Notes under the pieces: generated by a model | Seen by the model: the letters and a program-made list of their open reading frames with translations, nothing else | Told to the model about the DNA's origin: nothing | Databases searched by the model: none | Made by a program: the position numbers and the translations under genes | Assembly: GCF_032884065.1 (NCBI RefSeq) | Contig: NC_088864.1 | Location: forward strand, 16,124,409 to 16,188,408 | DNA: 64,000 bases | Reading direction: 5' to 3' | Origin: Artemia franciscana | Taxonomy: Eukaryota > Arthropoda > Branchiopoda > Anostraca > Artemiidae | Part shown: piece by piece, positions 1-11,109 of the stretch | Position numbering within the stretch: the stretch's first letter is position 1 | How the letters are laid out: each line of letters starts with the position of its first letter

Positions 1-228
1 TGATTTTTGAATTATAATCATCGAGCCATTACCCGAACAAGAAATTGGAGCATTGTGCCAAAAAATTCACTTGTTTCGATTTTGAGAGAAACGCCTGAAT
101 GACGATTCTATTTTTGTATCTTAATACTGCCTTTGGCGACCGAAAAGCCATATTGTGATGCATTTCTTTTGTGAGATGTCAAAATTAATGAACAGAATAC
201 CATATGCTGATTCGGCTTTTTTTTTTAG

Positions 229-426
229 GTATTAACTTTGATGACCCAAACACCATATTGTGATTCTTCTGTTTCCACCTTACACGGCGATGTAAGTCAA
301 AAATTGACAGAGAAACTTCAGTGCCAAGAAGCGGAACTATTGAAAATGAAAGAGCTAGAAAAAGAATTAGCAGAGAAGAAAAACGAAATAGAGCAGCTGC
401 AGAACGAATTAACCTATTTAAAAGAA
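229..426 (+). CDS. Kinesin-4 (KIF4-like) internal exon, coiled coil
   Basis: Internal exon of 66 codons. A long T-run ending in AG stands just before 229 and a consensus GTAAGT donor follows 426, so both ends are in phase 0. After about 20 residues the protein becomes a charged coiled coil (residues 20-66) rich in Glu, Lys and Leu with heptad-like spacing. In chromosome-associated kinesins a long coiled-coil stalk precedes the cysteine-rich tail, and this exon lies upstream of such a tail on the same strand with matching phase. The coiled coil alone cannot name the family; the call rests on the exon at 13694-13942. The motor domain would be left of the window. Another phase-0 exon between this one and 7586 cannot be excluded. 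Confidence 0.6.
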
Positions 427-949
427 GTAAGTGATGCTGTTTTGATTTTAGACAACATTAGTGCCACTATTGGGCTCTTGGGATTTCTCCCTATTTATTA
501 TCATCTGCAGTCGGAAAATACTCCCAAGAGAAATTTACAGAGTAAGGCAAATAATGAAAAGTATATTCATTTTTGTTTAAAGGAAGATTGATTCTTAGTT
601 TTACACGGAAGTTTGACCATATATATTATTTGATTGTATAAGTTTTGTAGCGAGTGATGATAGTGAGGGAAAGGAGACTATTAATCCACAGAATGACGTG
701 GACATGGAATACGATCTATTCTTTGATTCGTCTAGCTTCATTTCAACCTTTTGCTTTTTATTGTCAGGAGCAAAATCAATAGAAAGAGATAAAAGAAATA
801 GAGGCCAGATTCTACAAAATATGGCCAGTAATGTGAAGCAAACTTGATTTTTTACCTTTATAATCAGTGGCGTAATTTCAAAAGTTTGATAAAATAATAC
901 CACAATTGCTATCATCATTCTTTCCTCGATCTTACAAAAGTAAAGCAAG
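427..949. other. Intron sequence, no feature seen
   Basis: Start of the 7.2-kb kinesin intron. Open frames here are short, lack conserved motifs and have no convincing splice sites. Confidence 0.5.
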
Positions 950-1440
950 CTGTAGGCTAACTACTACTACTAACTCTTCACTACAGCACCAAGCCACTTG
1001 ATGCCAGCACAGGTACGCACACTCCTCCATCCCAATCTATTCGAAGCCTCTTTCTTTGCACCCTCCCAAGAAGTTCCAGTTTCCAATAAATTTTTCTTAC
1101 GACTTCCTTTCACCCCTTTCGGGAACTAACTGTTTTTCGTTTGGCCTTTGATGGTTGGCCGACAAGGACGATCTTCGGCAATATGTCATCTTTCATCCAA
1201 AGACCCTGTCCTTGTCATCTTAAGCTTTCTCTCATTATAGCCCTAGATATCAGGATTGAACCACATTTTTCTCATAGCTTATTCTTTGAGATATGTTCAG
1301 TCAATCGGTAGCCAAAACAATTCGTAGGCATTTTCTTTGGAAAACTTGTAGCAAATCCGTCTTTCGGAGTGCCAATGCTTCAGAGCCAGCAGGCTAATCT
1401 CGTGAAAGCGTAACCATGATTTTGACATTTAAAAGCTGGG
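950..1440 (-). mobile_element. LINE 3'-end fragment (family A, copy 1)
   Basis: Read on the minus strand this is a decayed copy of the same 3' end found at 6110-6395 and 60365-60668. It shares the segment for a basic, Trp- and Arg-rich ORF2 C-terminus, the stretch resembling 'KDDRLPKIV-FGQ', and a terminal run of TAG triplets (seen on + as tactactacta near 960). Further upstream ORF2-like sequence continues to about 1440. Several stops and frameshifts make it non-functional. The layout resembles the C-terminal tail of CR1- or RTE-type LINE ORF2 proteins. Confidence 0.65.
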
Positions 1441-1838
1441 CTGAGTTAACCGAGATATGTTGCTTTTTAATTTTGTAGAATTTATCGTATATCAAGCCAT
1501 AAGATCCCTATTTTATTAATATATTTATTTTGTAGTGTTAGATGTTGATAGCATTTGAGTGATTTTTTTTTCAGATTCTTATCAAACTGCTCTTGACTTG
1601 AAAATTCTCGAAGATCTAAAATCTTTTCTCCGTACCTTTCATGTTCTTCCTTTTTTTTTAACTTTATCCTTTTGGAACATGTTGATACCACAAATGGAAT
1701 GTTTTATGGAATAAGTCATCCAAGTTTTTACGACACTCTTATCTATACGAAATGGTCAGGGGAAAAGTATATAAATCGGTTGTAAATAATACATAAGAGA
1801 CACATAACTCTTAACTTATTCAACAATGGAATGTTAAC
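1441..1838. other. Intron sequence, no feature seen
   Basis: AT-rich DNA with one short minus-strand open frame that I do not recognise and have not annotated. Confidence 0.4.
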
Positions 1839-1982
1839 TCACATATTTAATAATAATAATAATAATTTATTTTTAACCCACATCATAACAAGTTATGGCA
1901 CTTGTGGAGTAACAAAAAAAAATGAAATACACTACAAGTAAAATACACTACAAATAGAAAAAAACATTACGCTACAATGAGA

Positions 1983-4605
1983 TTAACCGAACAGACGGAC
2001 CAAAGGATGATGAGGCGATAAACGATAAAAAGCCAATTCCGACAACCTTCCATACATGAGGGCCAACTTTGCACTTATATCAGGGACATCAAACTTGCGA
2101 ATTATCTTCCTATTGCTATACCAAAGGGGGAGATAAAGTAAAAATTTACAATATCTGAAATAAAAAATCCGAATCTGATTAACATCTTTTTTCTTTAGAA
2201 GGGGATAAAGACCAGAAATATAAAGGACAGAATGATCACAAAATGTAGCATATAGTCTACCGAGTGCACGTCTATTATACTTCCCTCGATTAGCAACTAT
2301 CTTAGAATAGCCCGCTTGAATTTTCTTTTGAACATCACGAACAGTGCACTGCCGTAGGCAAGAAATTGAATTCGTAACAGTAATACCCAACCACCGAAAG
2401 GCGGAAACAAAGGGTATTGAAAAACCGCGACAAGCTAAGGGAGCATTAGAGGAAATCGGACCATTAAAAACTAGAAATTCACATTTCTCAACATTAAGAG
2501 AAAGACCAATATTAAAAAATAGACGTGAAACTTTTGAGACCATAAACGAGAGACCTTGCTTATTTTTACACAAAAGTAAAAGGTCATCTGCATAAGCAAG
2601 ATAAGAAACATCTGAGAGTCCAATAAAATAATTTGATCTAATTTCATCTAAAATACCAGAAATGCATTTTGAATATACTAGGTGATAAAACCCCTCCCTG
2701 CTTGACACCTCGACATAAACGGACAAACGGAGATCCAGATTTATTAATTCGGAGGAAAGAATTATCATACCAAAAACGAAGAAGAAAAATGACTGAAAGA
2801 TTTACACCATTATTAAAAAGGAAAAAAAAAGCTTGACTGTGAACTACATTGTCAAAAGCTTTAGAAAGGTCCAAAGTACACATATAAAGTGGCGACCCCT
2901 CAGTCATGCTATTCTTAAGGGCGGAAGAAAGAACCCGGTGTGCATGTTGACAACAAATACCATCTTGAAACCCGAATTGATTTGATCCGAAATTTATATT
3001 TTCATTTAAATGAGGAATTAAAATATATTCAAGGATTTTACTGAAGTTACACGTAGTGGTTATAGGGCGATAAGATGAACATTGAGAAGGGAGTTTTCCC
3101 TGCTTTAGAATTGAGGTGACATTTCCACAAAGAAAGATATCCGGAACCAGAGAAGATGTTAAACATATTTGGAACAACAACTGAAAATGAAATAAAAGAA
3201 CAACACACTTTGGATTTATATTATTTACACTAATACCATCAATATCAATGGATGAAGATTTCAGTTGCTTAATTACATTTTCAACAGCAGTTATTGATAC
3301 TGGAATAATATGGCCCTGATGAAGCGAAGGCGGTAGGATTTTAGAAAGTAACCGAGAATAATGTGACTGCACAAAAAAATTAATTTTGGGAAAAATTCCC
3401 GAATAGTAAACATACCAAGTTGAACTAGAAATCAAATCACTATTATAAAGATCACTTTTATCCAGCTTCTCAGAATTGATCAATTTAGACCAATCCTTTT
3501 TAGAGGCTGGAAATTCCATACCCTTATAACGAATAGATTTAAGGTACTTTTTATAATCATTCTTTGTTTTCTTCTTTATATCCGCAACAGACCCCGTTAT
3601 AGGTCTACCACAATCAACCCAAATTCGAAGCCAAAGTTTTGCCTTATTTTTAAAATTCTTTAATTCAGGATCGGCAGCCCATATAGATTTCCACGTTTTT
3701 ATAAGAATATGTTCCTGAGGAACCGCAATTTTTTCAGCTTCTTTCATACATCTAATTATATCATCATAATATCTATCAAGATCATGCTTACTACCCTTTA
3801 CTTGCAATTAGAGTAGATGATAAGGCACACGAATACAATTAAGCAGTGTAGATAAAGACAATATATAAAGCAATATCGGTTCTTTTCTAAGTACTACATT
3901 TAAACCATTTAGAATTCCCAATAGGGGCAACATTGCAAAGGTTACGTTTCAGTTTAGTAGTAAATGAAAGCGATAGATAGTCAATGTCATCAGACTCAAT
4001 ATCAATATGAATAAGCATTTTAGCTGTGACGAACTAATTATATGATCAATATTAGAAACACTACCAGATTGATGGATGTAGGAGTATGATAAATCTTTCT
4101 TCAGGATCACGTAAGGGGGCATGCACTCCAATATTTCTCGGTATCGATAACTTTGTTCATCCAAATCCGTGTTAAAGTCACCAAGAACTATAAAATCAAG
4201 TTTATTTTCCTTGACACGATTCATCATGGACTTTAAAGACTTGCATGTAATAGCAAATTTATTTATTGACTCCATTGTATTATTTTTATATGGAAGATAA
4301 ACATTAGCAAACACAGTACTATTTACTCTTACAGCAAGAATGTGCTTATCCGAATAAAAAAGGGATGAGTTCGAAAGATCAATACTTTTTTTTAAAATAC
4401 AGGCCAGGCCTCCAGAAGGGTGGCCACGGGTGGTAACAGCATCAGAAGTAAAAACCGAATGAACAGAGCTTCGATGAAGGAAATTTCTGCTAGAGGCAGT
4501 TAACACATTAAGTTTCTTGCAGGGAGATAACGTCGAAGTTCTCGTACAGATCGTCAATATAAGCATCTTTATTTTTTGTGCCATTGATATTGTGCAATAT
4601 GATTG
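1983..4605 (-). pseudogene. LINE ORF2: endonuclease and reverse transcriptase, frameshifted
   Basis: Several overlapping minus-strand frames make up ORF2. The first (about 4605-4510) has an endonuclease start with a 'LQET'-type motif. The frame then shifts; 4500-3949 carries 'GDFNTD' and 'SNIDHI', two APE endonuclease active-site motifs. The RT part runs 3807-2644 with 'SYRPIT', 'LDLSKAFD' and 'GVKQGGVLSP', then shifts frame to 2768-1983, which contains the catalytic 'YADD' box. The YADD box and the endonuclease Asp/His motifs are intact, but at least three frameshifts separate the parts. Endonuclease and RT in that order is the standard arrangement for LINE ORF2, whose enzyme nicks target DNA and copies the RNA in place. 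Confidence 0.88.
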
Positions 4606-4615
4606 AAATTTGTAG

Positions 4616-5728
4616 TCATTTAGAGGTTTGTTGACTAGCAAAACCACGGAGAACGGAGCATGACATGCTAAAGGACACGTGTTCACCATTGCAATTGGCA
4701 CATTTTGGTGAGGCATTGCGTGGATTTTCTTTTGAACTAATATGAGGGCCGGCACAACGAGCACATTTGGGCGCAGGACTGGGACAAGAAGACTGGAAGT
4801 GATGGGGCGATCGGCACTTAAAACAACACTTTGGAATTTCCTTAAACTCGCTCAGTCTAAAGAATTCATAACCAATTCGTACACCGTCTTTGCAATAAGC
4901 TGCTTTAGCAAAAGAATCCACAAAATCAAGCTTAACTGTTTTCGAAGAGCCCAGCCTTTTGGCAGCAACAATACCGCTACAATTTGTGAAAGACTGAATC
5001 GCATAATTCTCTAGAACACCTTTTATAATGGCCGAATATTTCTTAGAAATTTCTTTGGTTGACGTACCGGCGAGAATGACGGGAACAGATGCACGGAAGT
5101 CTTCGGCAGCAGATTTATCAATATTTACATACCACTTATCGTGAACCGGGCGAATACTGGATACAAGTTCATGGCCATTGATTTTATCAATAGTATTTTT
5201 CCTTTTAATTGGATTCGATAGATGAGACGGCACTTGAGAGACGACAATAGTGGTTGACTGGCGATTAGAGCCTATAGGTTTTGGTAACTGAGGGTAATTG
5301 AGGCTATAATTGTCCAACTCTGCTGACACAATTTGAACAAGTTGATGAACTTTAGAAACTTTAGAGGCCAATTGTGAATAGGCCATAGCCGGCAACACTG
5401 GAACTTCAGTTGGAAGTTTAATAACATAAGTTGGCATAGAGATGCTAGCTTCATCACACTTCTTCAAAAGATCGAGCATGTCTTTAATATTACTGGTTGC
5501 AGACTTTGCACTACTGCGGCGAGGGGGAATTTCATCAGGCACAAGTTTCGACCATAAATCAGCCTTAGCTTCAACTATTTTTGGTGATTCAAAAAAATCC
5601 ACTCCATATTCAATAATTTCCTTCTCAGAAATCGAATTCTGCCAATTACTTTGGACAAAATTTAACACAGACGAATATATTAGTTCAAAGTCATTCAGAT
5701 CCTCCGATTGTTCGCTAATACTTGGCAT
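4616..5728 (-). CDS. LINE ORF1, gag-like nucleic-acid-binding protein
   Basis: Open frame on the minus strand that remains uninterrupted; the first ATG gives about 370 residues. The open frame extends upstream to about 5794 without an earlier ATG. Near the C-terminus is a Cys/His cluster: one classic CX2CX4HX4C zinc knuckle, a second in which the last Cys is replaced by Asn, and a third variant CX2CX3HX6C. Such knuckle arrays are typical of ORF1 proteins of Jockey/I-type LINEs, which coat the element RNA. It lies immediately upstream of ORF2 with almost no spacer. The intact frame beside a broken ORF2 suggests a fairly young insertion. Confidence 0.8.
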   Translation of the reverse strand: MPSISEQSEDLNDFELIYSSVLNFVQSNWQNSISEKEIIEYGVDFFESPKIVEAKADLWSKLVPDEIPPRRSSAKSATSNIKDMLDLLKKCDEASISMPTYVIKLPTEVPVLPAMAYSQLASKVSKVHQLVQIVSAELDNYSLNYPQLPKPIGSNRQSTTIVVSQVPSHLSNPIKRKNTIDKINGHELVSSIRPVHDKWYVNIDKSAAEDFRASVPVILAGTSTKEISKKYSAIIKGVLENYAIQSFTNCSGIVAAKRLGSSKTVKLDFVDSFAKAAYCKDGVRIGYEFFRLSEFKEIPKCCFKCRSPHHFQSSCPSPAPKCARCAGPHISSKENPRNASPKCANCNGEHVSFSMSCSVLRGFASQQTSK

Positions 5729-5812
5729 CTTTTCAAGGCACCTGTTTTCAACCACCACACAATTTAAACCGTTCAATTTATAAATATAGGTCACTGATAT
5801 ATGACATTACAA

Positions 5813-5990
5813 ATTCCAAGCCAATTGTTGCGAAATAACAAGGTTACTGAATTAATTATGAAGCATAGGTCAGGATTAAAAGTCTCTATAATTCCAAGGC
5901 AATTGTTGCGAAATAACAAGGTCACTGAATTAATTATGAAGCTTAGGTCAGTATTAAAAGACTCTATGATCCCAAACCAAATATTGTGAA
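5813..5990 (-). repeat. 78-bp tandem monomers at LINE 5' end (2.3 copies)
   Basis: Units start at 5813, 5891 and 5969 (the last partial), an exact 78-bp period with a handful of substitutions. They sit directly upstream of ORF1 on the LINE's own strand, where some LINEs carry repeated promoter monomers. That they act as promoters is inference. Confidence 0.85.
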
Positions 5991-6089
5991 ATGTTAAATT
6001 AATTCAATTGACAAGAAACTCACTGATTTAGCAGTGTTCATAAGATATCCAATTTTAGCTGTTAACGCATTGAACTCTGAATTTGTATT

Positions 6090-6400
6090 TTAGAGTATTT
6101 TATCTTAAAAGCAATATAATGAAAGAAAGGTTGAGAAGGCTATTCCATGTTCTGTGGATGAAGGATGACAGATTGCCGAGGATTGTCGTATTTGGCCAAC
6201 CGTCTAGGGCTAAACGGAAAGCAGGTTGGTCTCGTCTGAGGAGGGAGGATGTCACAAATAAAGATTTAAAGGAAACGGGAACTTCCTGGGAGAGTGTAAA
6301 GACGGAGGCCTTGAATAGATTGGATTGGAAGAGGAGCGTGTGTAGCTGTGTTGACCTCAGGTAGTTTGGTGCTGCGGTGAGTTAAAAGTAGTAGCAGTAC
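6090..6400 (+). mobile_element. LINE 3'-end fragment (family A, copy 2)
   Basis: An open frame (6083-6364) matches, residue for residue over most of its length, the decoded minus strand of 950-1240 and the plus strand of 60365-60600. It encodes the basic C-terminal tail common at the end of LINE ORF2 proteins ('ERLRRL-HVL-MKDDRLPRIV-FGQ'). The end has a degenerate TAG-triplet tail (near 6388). Only the 3' end is present, as expected of 5'-truncated LINE copies. The open frame is not a host gene. Confidence 0.75.
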
Positions 6401-6489
6401 TTTAAAAGCTGAATGAAGTAGAAAGGGCTCTGACACTTCCTGTGTAGCAGGCTGAACTCTTTTTATGTGTTAAACCTTCAATTTTTTTT

Positions 6490-7215
6490 TTAAGGTACAT
6501 TCATATCAAGCTCAGATGGGGTGAAAAAATGGTCTTCCAGCTTTTACAAACGCTTGTTTGGGCAATAAAAACATTACTGTTTGCCGGGTAAAAATGGGCA
6601 AATTTCAGTCCTTTCCCCAGGGGCTGTGGGAGTTCTATCATACCAAGAGGCATAGTTATTTCATCTTTCAACTATGCTGAGCAAAATTGATATCTCACAA
6701 TTTTGATCTAGTGTCTTTGAGAAGAAAGGGGCATACAATGAGGATAGTTTCACTCCAATCTTCTTCCTTTTTTTTCACTTGAAAAGGCACTACCTTTAAT
6801 TTTCGTCCCAATGAGCCCTCTCCCGATCTTCTAGAACTGTTGGTTCATGATCATACCCTGGGAGGAAAAAAAATACGCATGTGTCATCTTTCTTCTGACA
6901 AAAAAAAATATATATATAATCGCACATTTTTGTAGATAAGATCTGAAAGCCTCTTCAGTATGGTTCTTTGATGTACTGAATCTCATACTACGATTTTCAT
7001 TACGACCCCTTGAGTTCTTAGGGCGAAATAACCCCTCTTTCGAAAATCAGGCAAATTTTGATTGGTAATATTAAACCTAATAAATTTTGTATATGGAATC
7101 AGCATGAAAAGTCTATCCTTTCGGCTTATTAATTAAACTCCTTTTTTTCAGGAGTTTCGGTTACTATTGAGCCCGACCACTCCTTAACTGGTTACGCAAT
7201 GACTTTGAATTCCCA
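6490..7215 (+). repeat. Dispersed repeat family B, diverged copy
   Basis: Same order of segments as 26540-27170: a GC-richer opening, 'catagttattt' and 'ctatgctgagcaaaat' segments, a 'gagccct' segment, a long AT stretch and an end reading 'gagtttcggttactattgag'. This copy is more diverged. No protein is implied. Confidence 0.65.
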
Positions 7216-7585
7216 AAATTTTTTGTCGTCTTAAAAACTTATCAATGTTAAGCAATCAACGGGCTATGCTATTTTTTTAATCCCCAGAAGTTGTGTCTGG
7301 TACCACTTATTCTTTAAGAGTCCTATTTTTATATTGACGTTGACTTTCTTCCTAAAAGGTATTGAATCAAATTAATTTTTTTTTTCTTTTTTTTTTTTTT
7401 TACCATCGAATACCATTAGAGCTATTTTCTGAATGACAAAACCTCCCTCTCGCGCCAACTCTTTTCTGATCTCAAACATGTTATCACTATATTGTGGGAC
7501 TATGAAAGCATCAAGGCTTGAAATTGTTTATCACCGTTAGATCATTTTTATTTTCTTACCAGTGTTTTTAAACTTTTTTTTGTAG
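7216..7585. other. Intron sequence ending in polypyrimidine tract
   Basis: AT-rich intron with a poly-T block near 7376-7400 and a T-rich tract leading to the acceptor AG at 7584-7585. Nothing else seen. Confidence 0.5.
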
Positions 7586-7792
7586 TTTCACAAGACACCT
7601 GAGAAGAGTGCTAACAGTTCTAAGCAGAAGAAGAAAGTTAAAACGGGTGACAAGATATGTACCCCTCGCTACACAATTGCTGAGTTTTTCAATTCATCTC
7701 AAGACTCGATTGACAGTGGGGATGAAACCGAAGATGACCCTGAATGGCAAAAAACTCCAGGCTATAAACGAGTAAAAGCTATCACCAGCAGG
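7586..7792 (+). CDS. Kinesin-4 (KIF4-like) internal exon, acidic linker
   Basis: Internal exon of 69 codons. A TTTTTTTTGTAG acceptor precedes it and the donor is GTATTG, which is weak but in phase 0. The protein has a Lys-rich opening (residues 1-20), a Ser/Thr-rich middle, and an acidic stretch (about 44-54) followed by 'DPEWQKTP' and a basic 'YKRVK'. An acidic patch followed by a Trp-containing 'TP-YKR' segment fits the globular tail region of chromokinesins, though I recognise this from general resemblance only. It keeps the same frame as the exons at 229 and 13694. Function would be in the tail that binds chromatin or midzone partners. Confidence 0.68.
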
Positions 7793-7795
7793 GTA

Positions 7796-8340
7796 TTGTA
7801 TAATCTTGTTCTGTCTTGAATTATTTACACCAAAGTTTATAAACTGAACTTTAAAAAGGTCATGGTAATCGTTCAAGCTGACACCGATTAATTGTGTTAT
7901 GGGAGCAGCACTTTGGTTTTGCCCAAAGTGCTGCTTTTCCCTTTTTTTACAATGCTTTCAATTATCGTTCATTGGGAGAAAAAGGTATGGTTTAACAAAA
8001 AAAGGTGAAGCTCAAGCCCGATTGATGAATCTGACATTGTATTTTGAAAAGTTTTGGTCTATATTTTGTGAGCTGAAGGGCATTGAGGATTGTCATAGAT
8101 ATGTTATAGAGGATTAGAGGTCTATGACCAAAATGTCATAGAGGATTATTAAGTTTATAAATTAAACCTTAGAAAGGTGTATTCTTGTTATATCTTGAAT
8201 TTACACCAAAGTTTATTAACTGAGTTTAAAAAGGTTAAGTTATTTGTTCCCGCTGACACTATTTATTTGTGTTATTTGAGTAACACTTTGGTTTTGTTGC
8301 TTTGTTTTTCTTCTTTCTTTTTTTCTTTGCTGTCAATTAT
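7796..8340 (+). repeat. Diverged tandem duplication beside exon donor
   Basis: The segment from about 7796 (cttgaatt-tttacaccaaagttta...gctgacac) recurs from about 8174, a spacing of about 378 bp. The first unit contains a perfect 13-bp hairpin (7904-7916 with 7923-7935, loop 6 nt) that the second copy lacks. The duplicated block starts just after the kinesin exon donor, but I see no duplicated exon. Confidence 0.65.
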
Positions 8341-8399
8341 GGTTTATGGTCAGAGGGGTCTAATGAAAAAGGCGGGTGACAAGTCCTATTAATGATAAT

Positions 8400-8810
8400 A
8401 ACACTATTTTTTAGAAAGTTACGTATAGTTCTTTCCTGGGACCAAAATTATGGCTTTCGGTTTTCATTGAGCTACTGATTAGGAGTTCTATAGTCTATGT
8501 CAGAGAGAATTATTTATGCAATTGGTTGAATTTCACAGACATCTAAGCTTGTGGTTTCTTAGTCTAATTTTATCGATGTTTAGGTATTCGGTATTATAAG
8601 TACCTTGGTTGAATCTTATCTTTAAAATGCCAAAAAAAGCATTGCAAAAATACAAAAAAAGCAAATGCAAAACAAGCAAAAAAAAGCAAGTTTGTAAAAA
8701 ACTCAATATCATCGTTGCTTTTCCTTTTATCTAAATACATTTCATTATTGATGATATTTTGTTTGATTAGAATTATCATTTTCGAAATATTCTTGGAATA
8801 GAGCTCATTG
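8400..8810. other. Intron sequence, low-complexity A/C runs
   Basis: AT-rich DNA with an A-rich stretch 8625-8700. No gene-like feature. Confidence 0.5.
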
Positions 8811-8814
8811 CCTT

Positions 8815-9150
8815 AGACCTTAGCTCCTCCAGAGCCACAAAGGGTTTCAGTAGATGTCCAATCTCTCATTTTCCCTCAACTAGGCCGCTGCGTAGATGTC
8901 TTTCTACTCTGTGATGAAACTTATCTGGAGGGCTGTTCTATCACGTTCGTACGTTTTACGAAGCATGCTCTTTGTTCATCTGCGGTGACTCGTGCCTTCC
9001 GGTTGCCAGTGGGGTAGCATCTTACGAAGTCAGTGATCTGTGTACGGAGGATTTATCCAAGGTATCGCCATCTGTCTAAGGTTCGTCTTAGGTTGGACTT
9101 GATCATTTCCTCTGAAACGCGGTCTGTACCGGGAGCCTTCCGATTTTTCA
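8815..9150 (-). mobile_element. LINE reverse-transcriptase fragment
   Basis: Minus-strand reading gives 'NRKAPGTD-VSEEMIK', the conserved opening of LINE reverse transcriptases (usually 'KAPG-DG'), followed by frames broken by stops. This is an isolated scrap with no flanking endonuclease or YADD box. Confidence 0.65.
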
Positions 9151-10430
9151 GTTTTATTATCATATATAAGATTCCTAAGTATTAATTCTTAGCTAATCAT
9201 TAAAAGTATTTGGGCTAGGTCACTGCATTTGAGCCCTATTGATACTCAAGTGTCATAAATCAATGCTCATACGTATGAAACGAAAATACAAATACCTTCT
9301 AGATTGATATACAGTCTATCAAAGTTAAGTAGAATAAATATGGTTTATTTGTTAGTTTTTTTACGCAAGACTTAAGGTATATCCAGAAAAGTACAGTCCC
9401 TTCACTTTTTGTAGCTCAACATCGACGAATTTGTCCGAAATCTTCCTGTTGTGCCGCCAAAAATATTTTCGGTTTTGTAATCATTCAATGTTCTTGTACT
9501 ATTAGTTTCATATCCTTATAATAATTCATTTATTCAAATAGGTATCGTAACGCTAAAAATGAACGCTAAACAAAGCGGTTCTTTATAACAAAGCGTTTTC
9601 TGTAACAAAGAAAACGCAAAAAGAGTCACTTGTTAATTGCACCAAGGAACAGGATACGAACGAGTTTGCTAATCTGTTCGTATGACACTTGTCGGGTTTT
9701 AGTTTGTGCTTTTACTTGGTAAATCCGCTTATTGGTGCAGAAGGCAGGCAAATAAATCTGCATTTTTCACCAACTAATTTTGCTTTTCCTAGTTGTTTCA
9801 ATCATTGTGGGATTATAGCGGGATCATGGATTGGACAAAATTGACAAGTTTAACAACTCAAGGCCACTTTCGTTGGTGCAGTAGCTTAGTCCCTACATAG
9901 TAATTACGAAGGATGATTTTTTTTTTCACTAATTTTATGTTATAGTGTGTATAAGGCGATATATTTTGGTTTGCATACTCAATTTATACGATAATACCAA
10001 AATGTAATAATTCTATATTAATAATTACAAGGTATAAATCAATATATTTGGCTTTAATTTACTAATATGTTTTTAAAATTCCGGTCAAACCATAGTAAGC
10101 CTATATTTTTTGCTGAAGTAACTATAATGTATTCTGGAATGAATATTAAGAAAACTGAAGTAAAAAAAATAACCAACCTATTACCTGTCATTTCCCTTTA
10201 ACACTATAAAGCAAGAGCGTAACTTAGTCTAAATCGAATGTGATTTAGTTATTTCTTAGCTTATTTCTTTATTTTATTCTCAATTTTCTTAATTTTATAG
10301 TTATTTCTTATAAATGTAACTTATTTCTTAAAATTCACATTAGATCAGCGAGGAACAAGTTAACAGGTAGATTGGTATTGCATGATTTTAAAACATGCTA
10401 GTTATTTTTTAAACTTAATCATTGTTTTCC
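9151..10430. other. Intron sequence, mostly featureless
   Basis: AT-rich. A possible cryptic or alternative terminal exon (9415-9480) is discussed in the findings; otherwise I see nothing beyond short hairpins. Confidence 0.4.
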
Positions 10431-10439
10431 AGATCACCT

Positions 10440-11100
10440 TTTCTGTATATACCTTATATGCCCCTGGACAGAACTTACAACCCTTGTCCTGAGAGCTGTA
10501 GGGGGGTTTTCATCCTCAAGGACATAATTTCTGGACCTTTGGACCTTTCAAATATGTTGAAGAAAATGACTATCTCAAAACTTTGATTGGATGTATTTAG
10601 GAAAATTGTGGGAGGGGGTTAGTTGCACTGCAATCATTTCAACTATTAAAAATAGCACTAGCCCTTTCAATTTTCAATCGAATGAGCCCTTTTTGAAGTT
10701 TCTATGACAACTGCTTCGATACAATTTGCCCTGGTCTAAACAAAAAACATAAAGCAAAAAATAATTCGGGAAAATATGAGGTGTGGGGGAGGGGAGGCCC
10801 CCTCCGAAGTTTATACGATCACCCTTTGTAATTTAAACTTTAAATGCCCCCAGGGCATATCCATTTGTGGGGGAGGGGGGTCTTCATCCTCAAAGACATA
10901 ATTTCTGGATCTTTCAACTACCTTAAAAAAACGGCCACCTCACAATTTTGATTGAATGTGTTTTGGAAATCGTAGGCGAGGGAGGGGGGTTAGTTGTCCT
11001 CCAATCACTTTTGACTATTTCCAACCGTATTATTCCTTTTCAAAGTTTCTACGACAACTTCTTCCATACGAAGTCCCCCGGTCTAAACTAAAAATAAATA
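10440..11100 (+). repeat. Two tandem copies of a ~350-bp dispersed repeat
   Basis: The blocks at about 10455-10745 and 10845-11095 share the same order of phrases ('tcatcctcaa-gacataatttctgga', 'ttagttg', 'gtttcta-gacaact', 'ggtctaaac'). They are clearly related to each other and more distantly to the repeats at 6490 and 26540. Non-coding in appearance. Confidence 0.7.
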
Positions 11101-11109
11101 ATAATCATA

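Larger units (their letters stand above)
1838..5990 (-). mobile_element. Non-LTR retrotransposon (LINE), near full length, degenerate
   Basis: A two-ORF non-LTR retrotransposon inserted antisense in a kinesin intron. Reading down the minus strand: a 5' region with 78-bp direct repeats (5813-5990), ORF1 with zinc knuckles (5728-4616), and ORF2 with an APE-type endonuclease followed by reverse transcriptase (about 4605-1983). The 3' UTR ends in a run of TTA/ATT triplets near 1845-1870. There is no poly(A) tail; a simple triplet tail is typical of I/CR1/Jockey-superfamily elements. ORF2 carries several frameshifts, so the copy is dead, but most motifs are readable. The exact clade cannot be fixed by eye. 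Confidence 0.85.

Noticed and set aside
601-948. 115-codon frame on -
   Set aside because: No motif, AT-rich, no splice sites; judged chance.
2344-2595. 83-codon frame on +
   Set aside because: Antisense shadow of LINE ORF2 reverse transcriptase.
5442-5783. 113-codon frame on +
   Set aside because: Antisense shadow of LINE ORF1.
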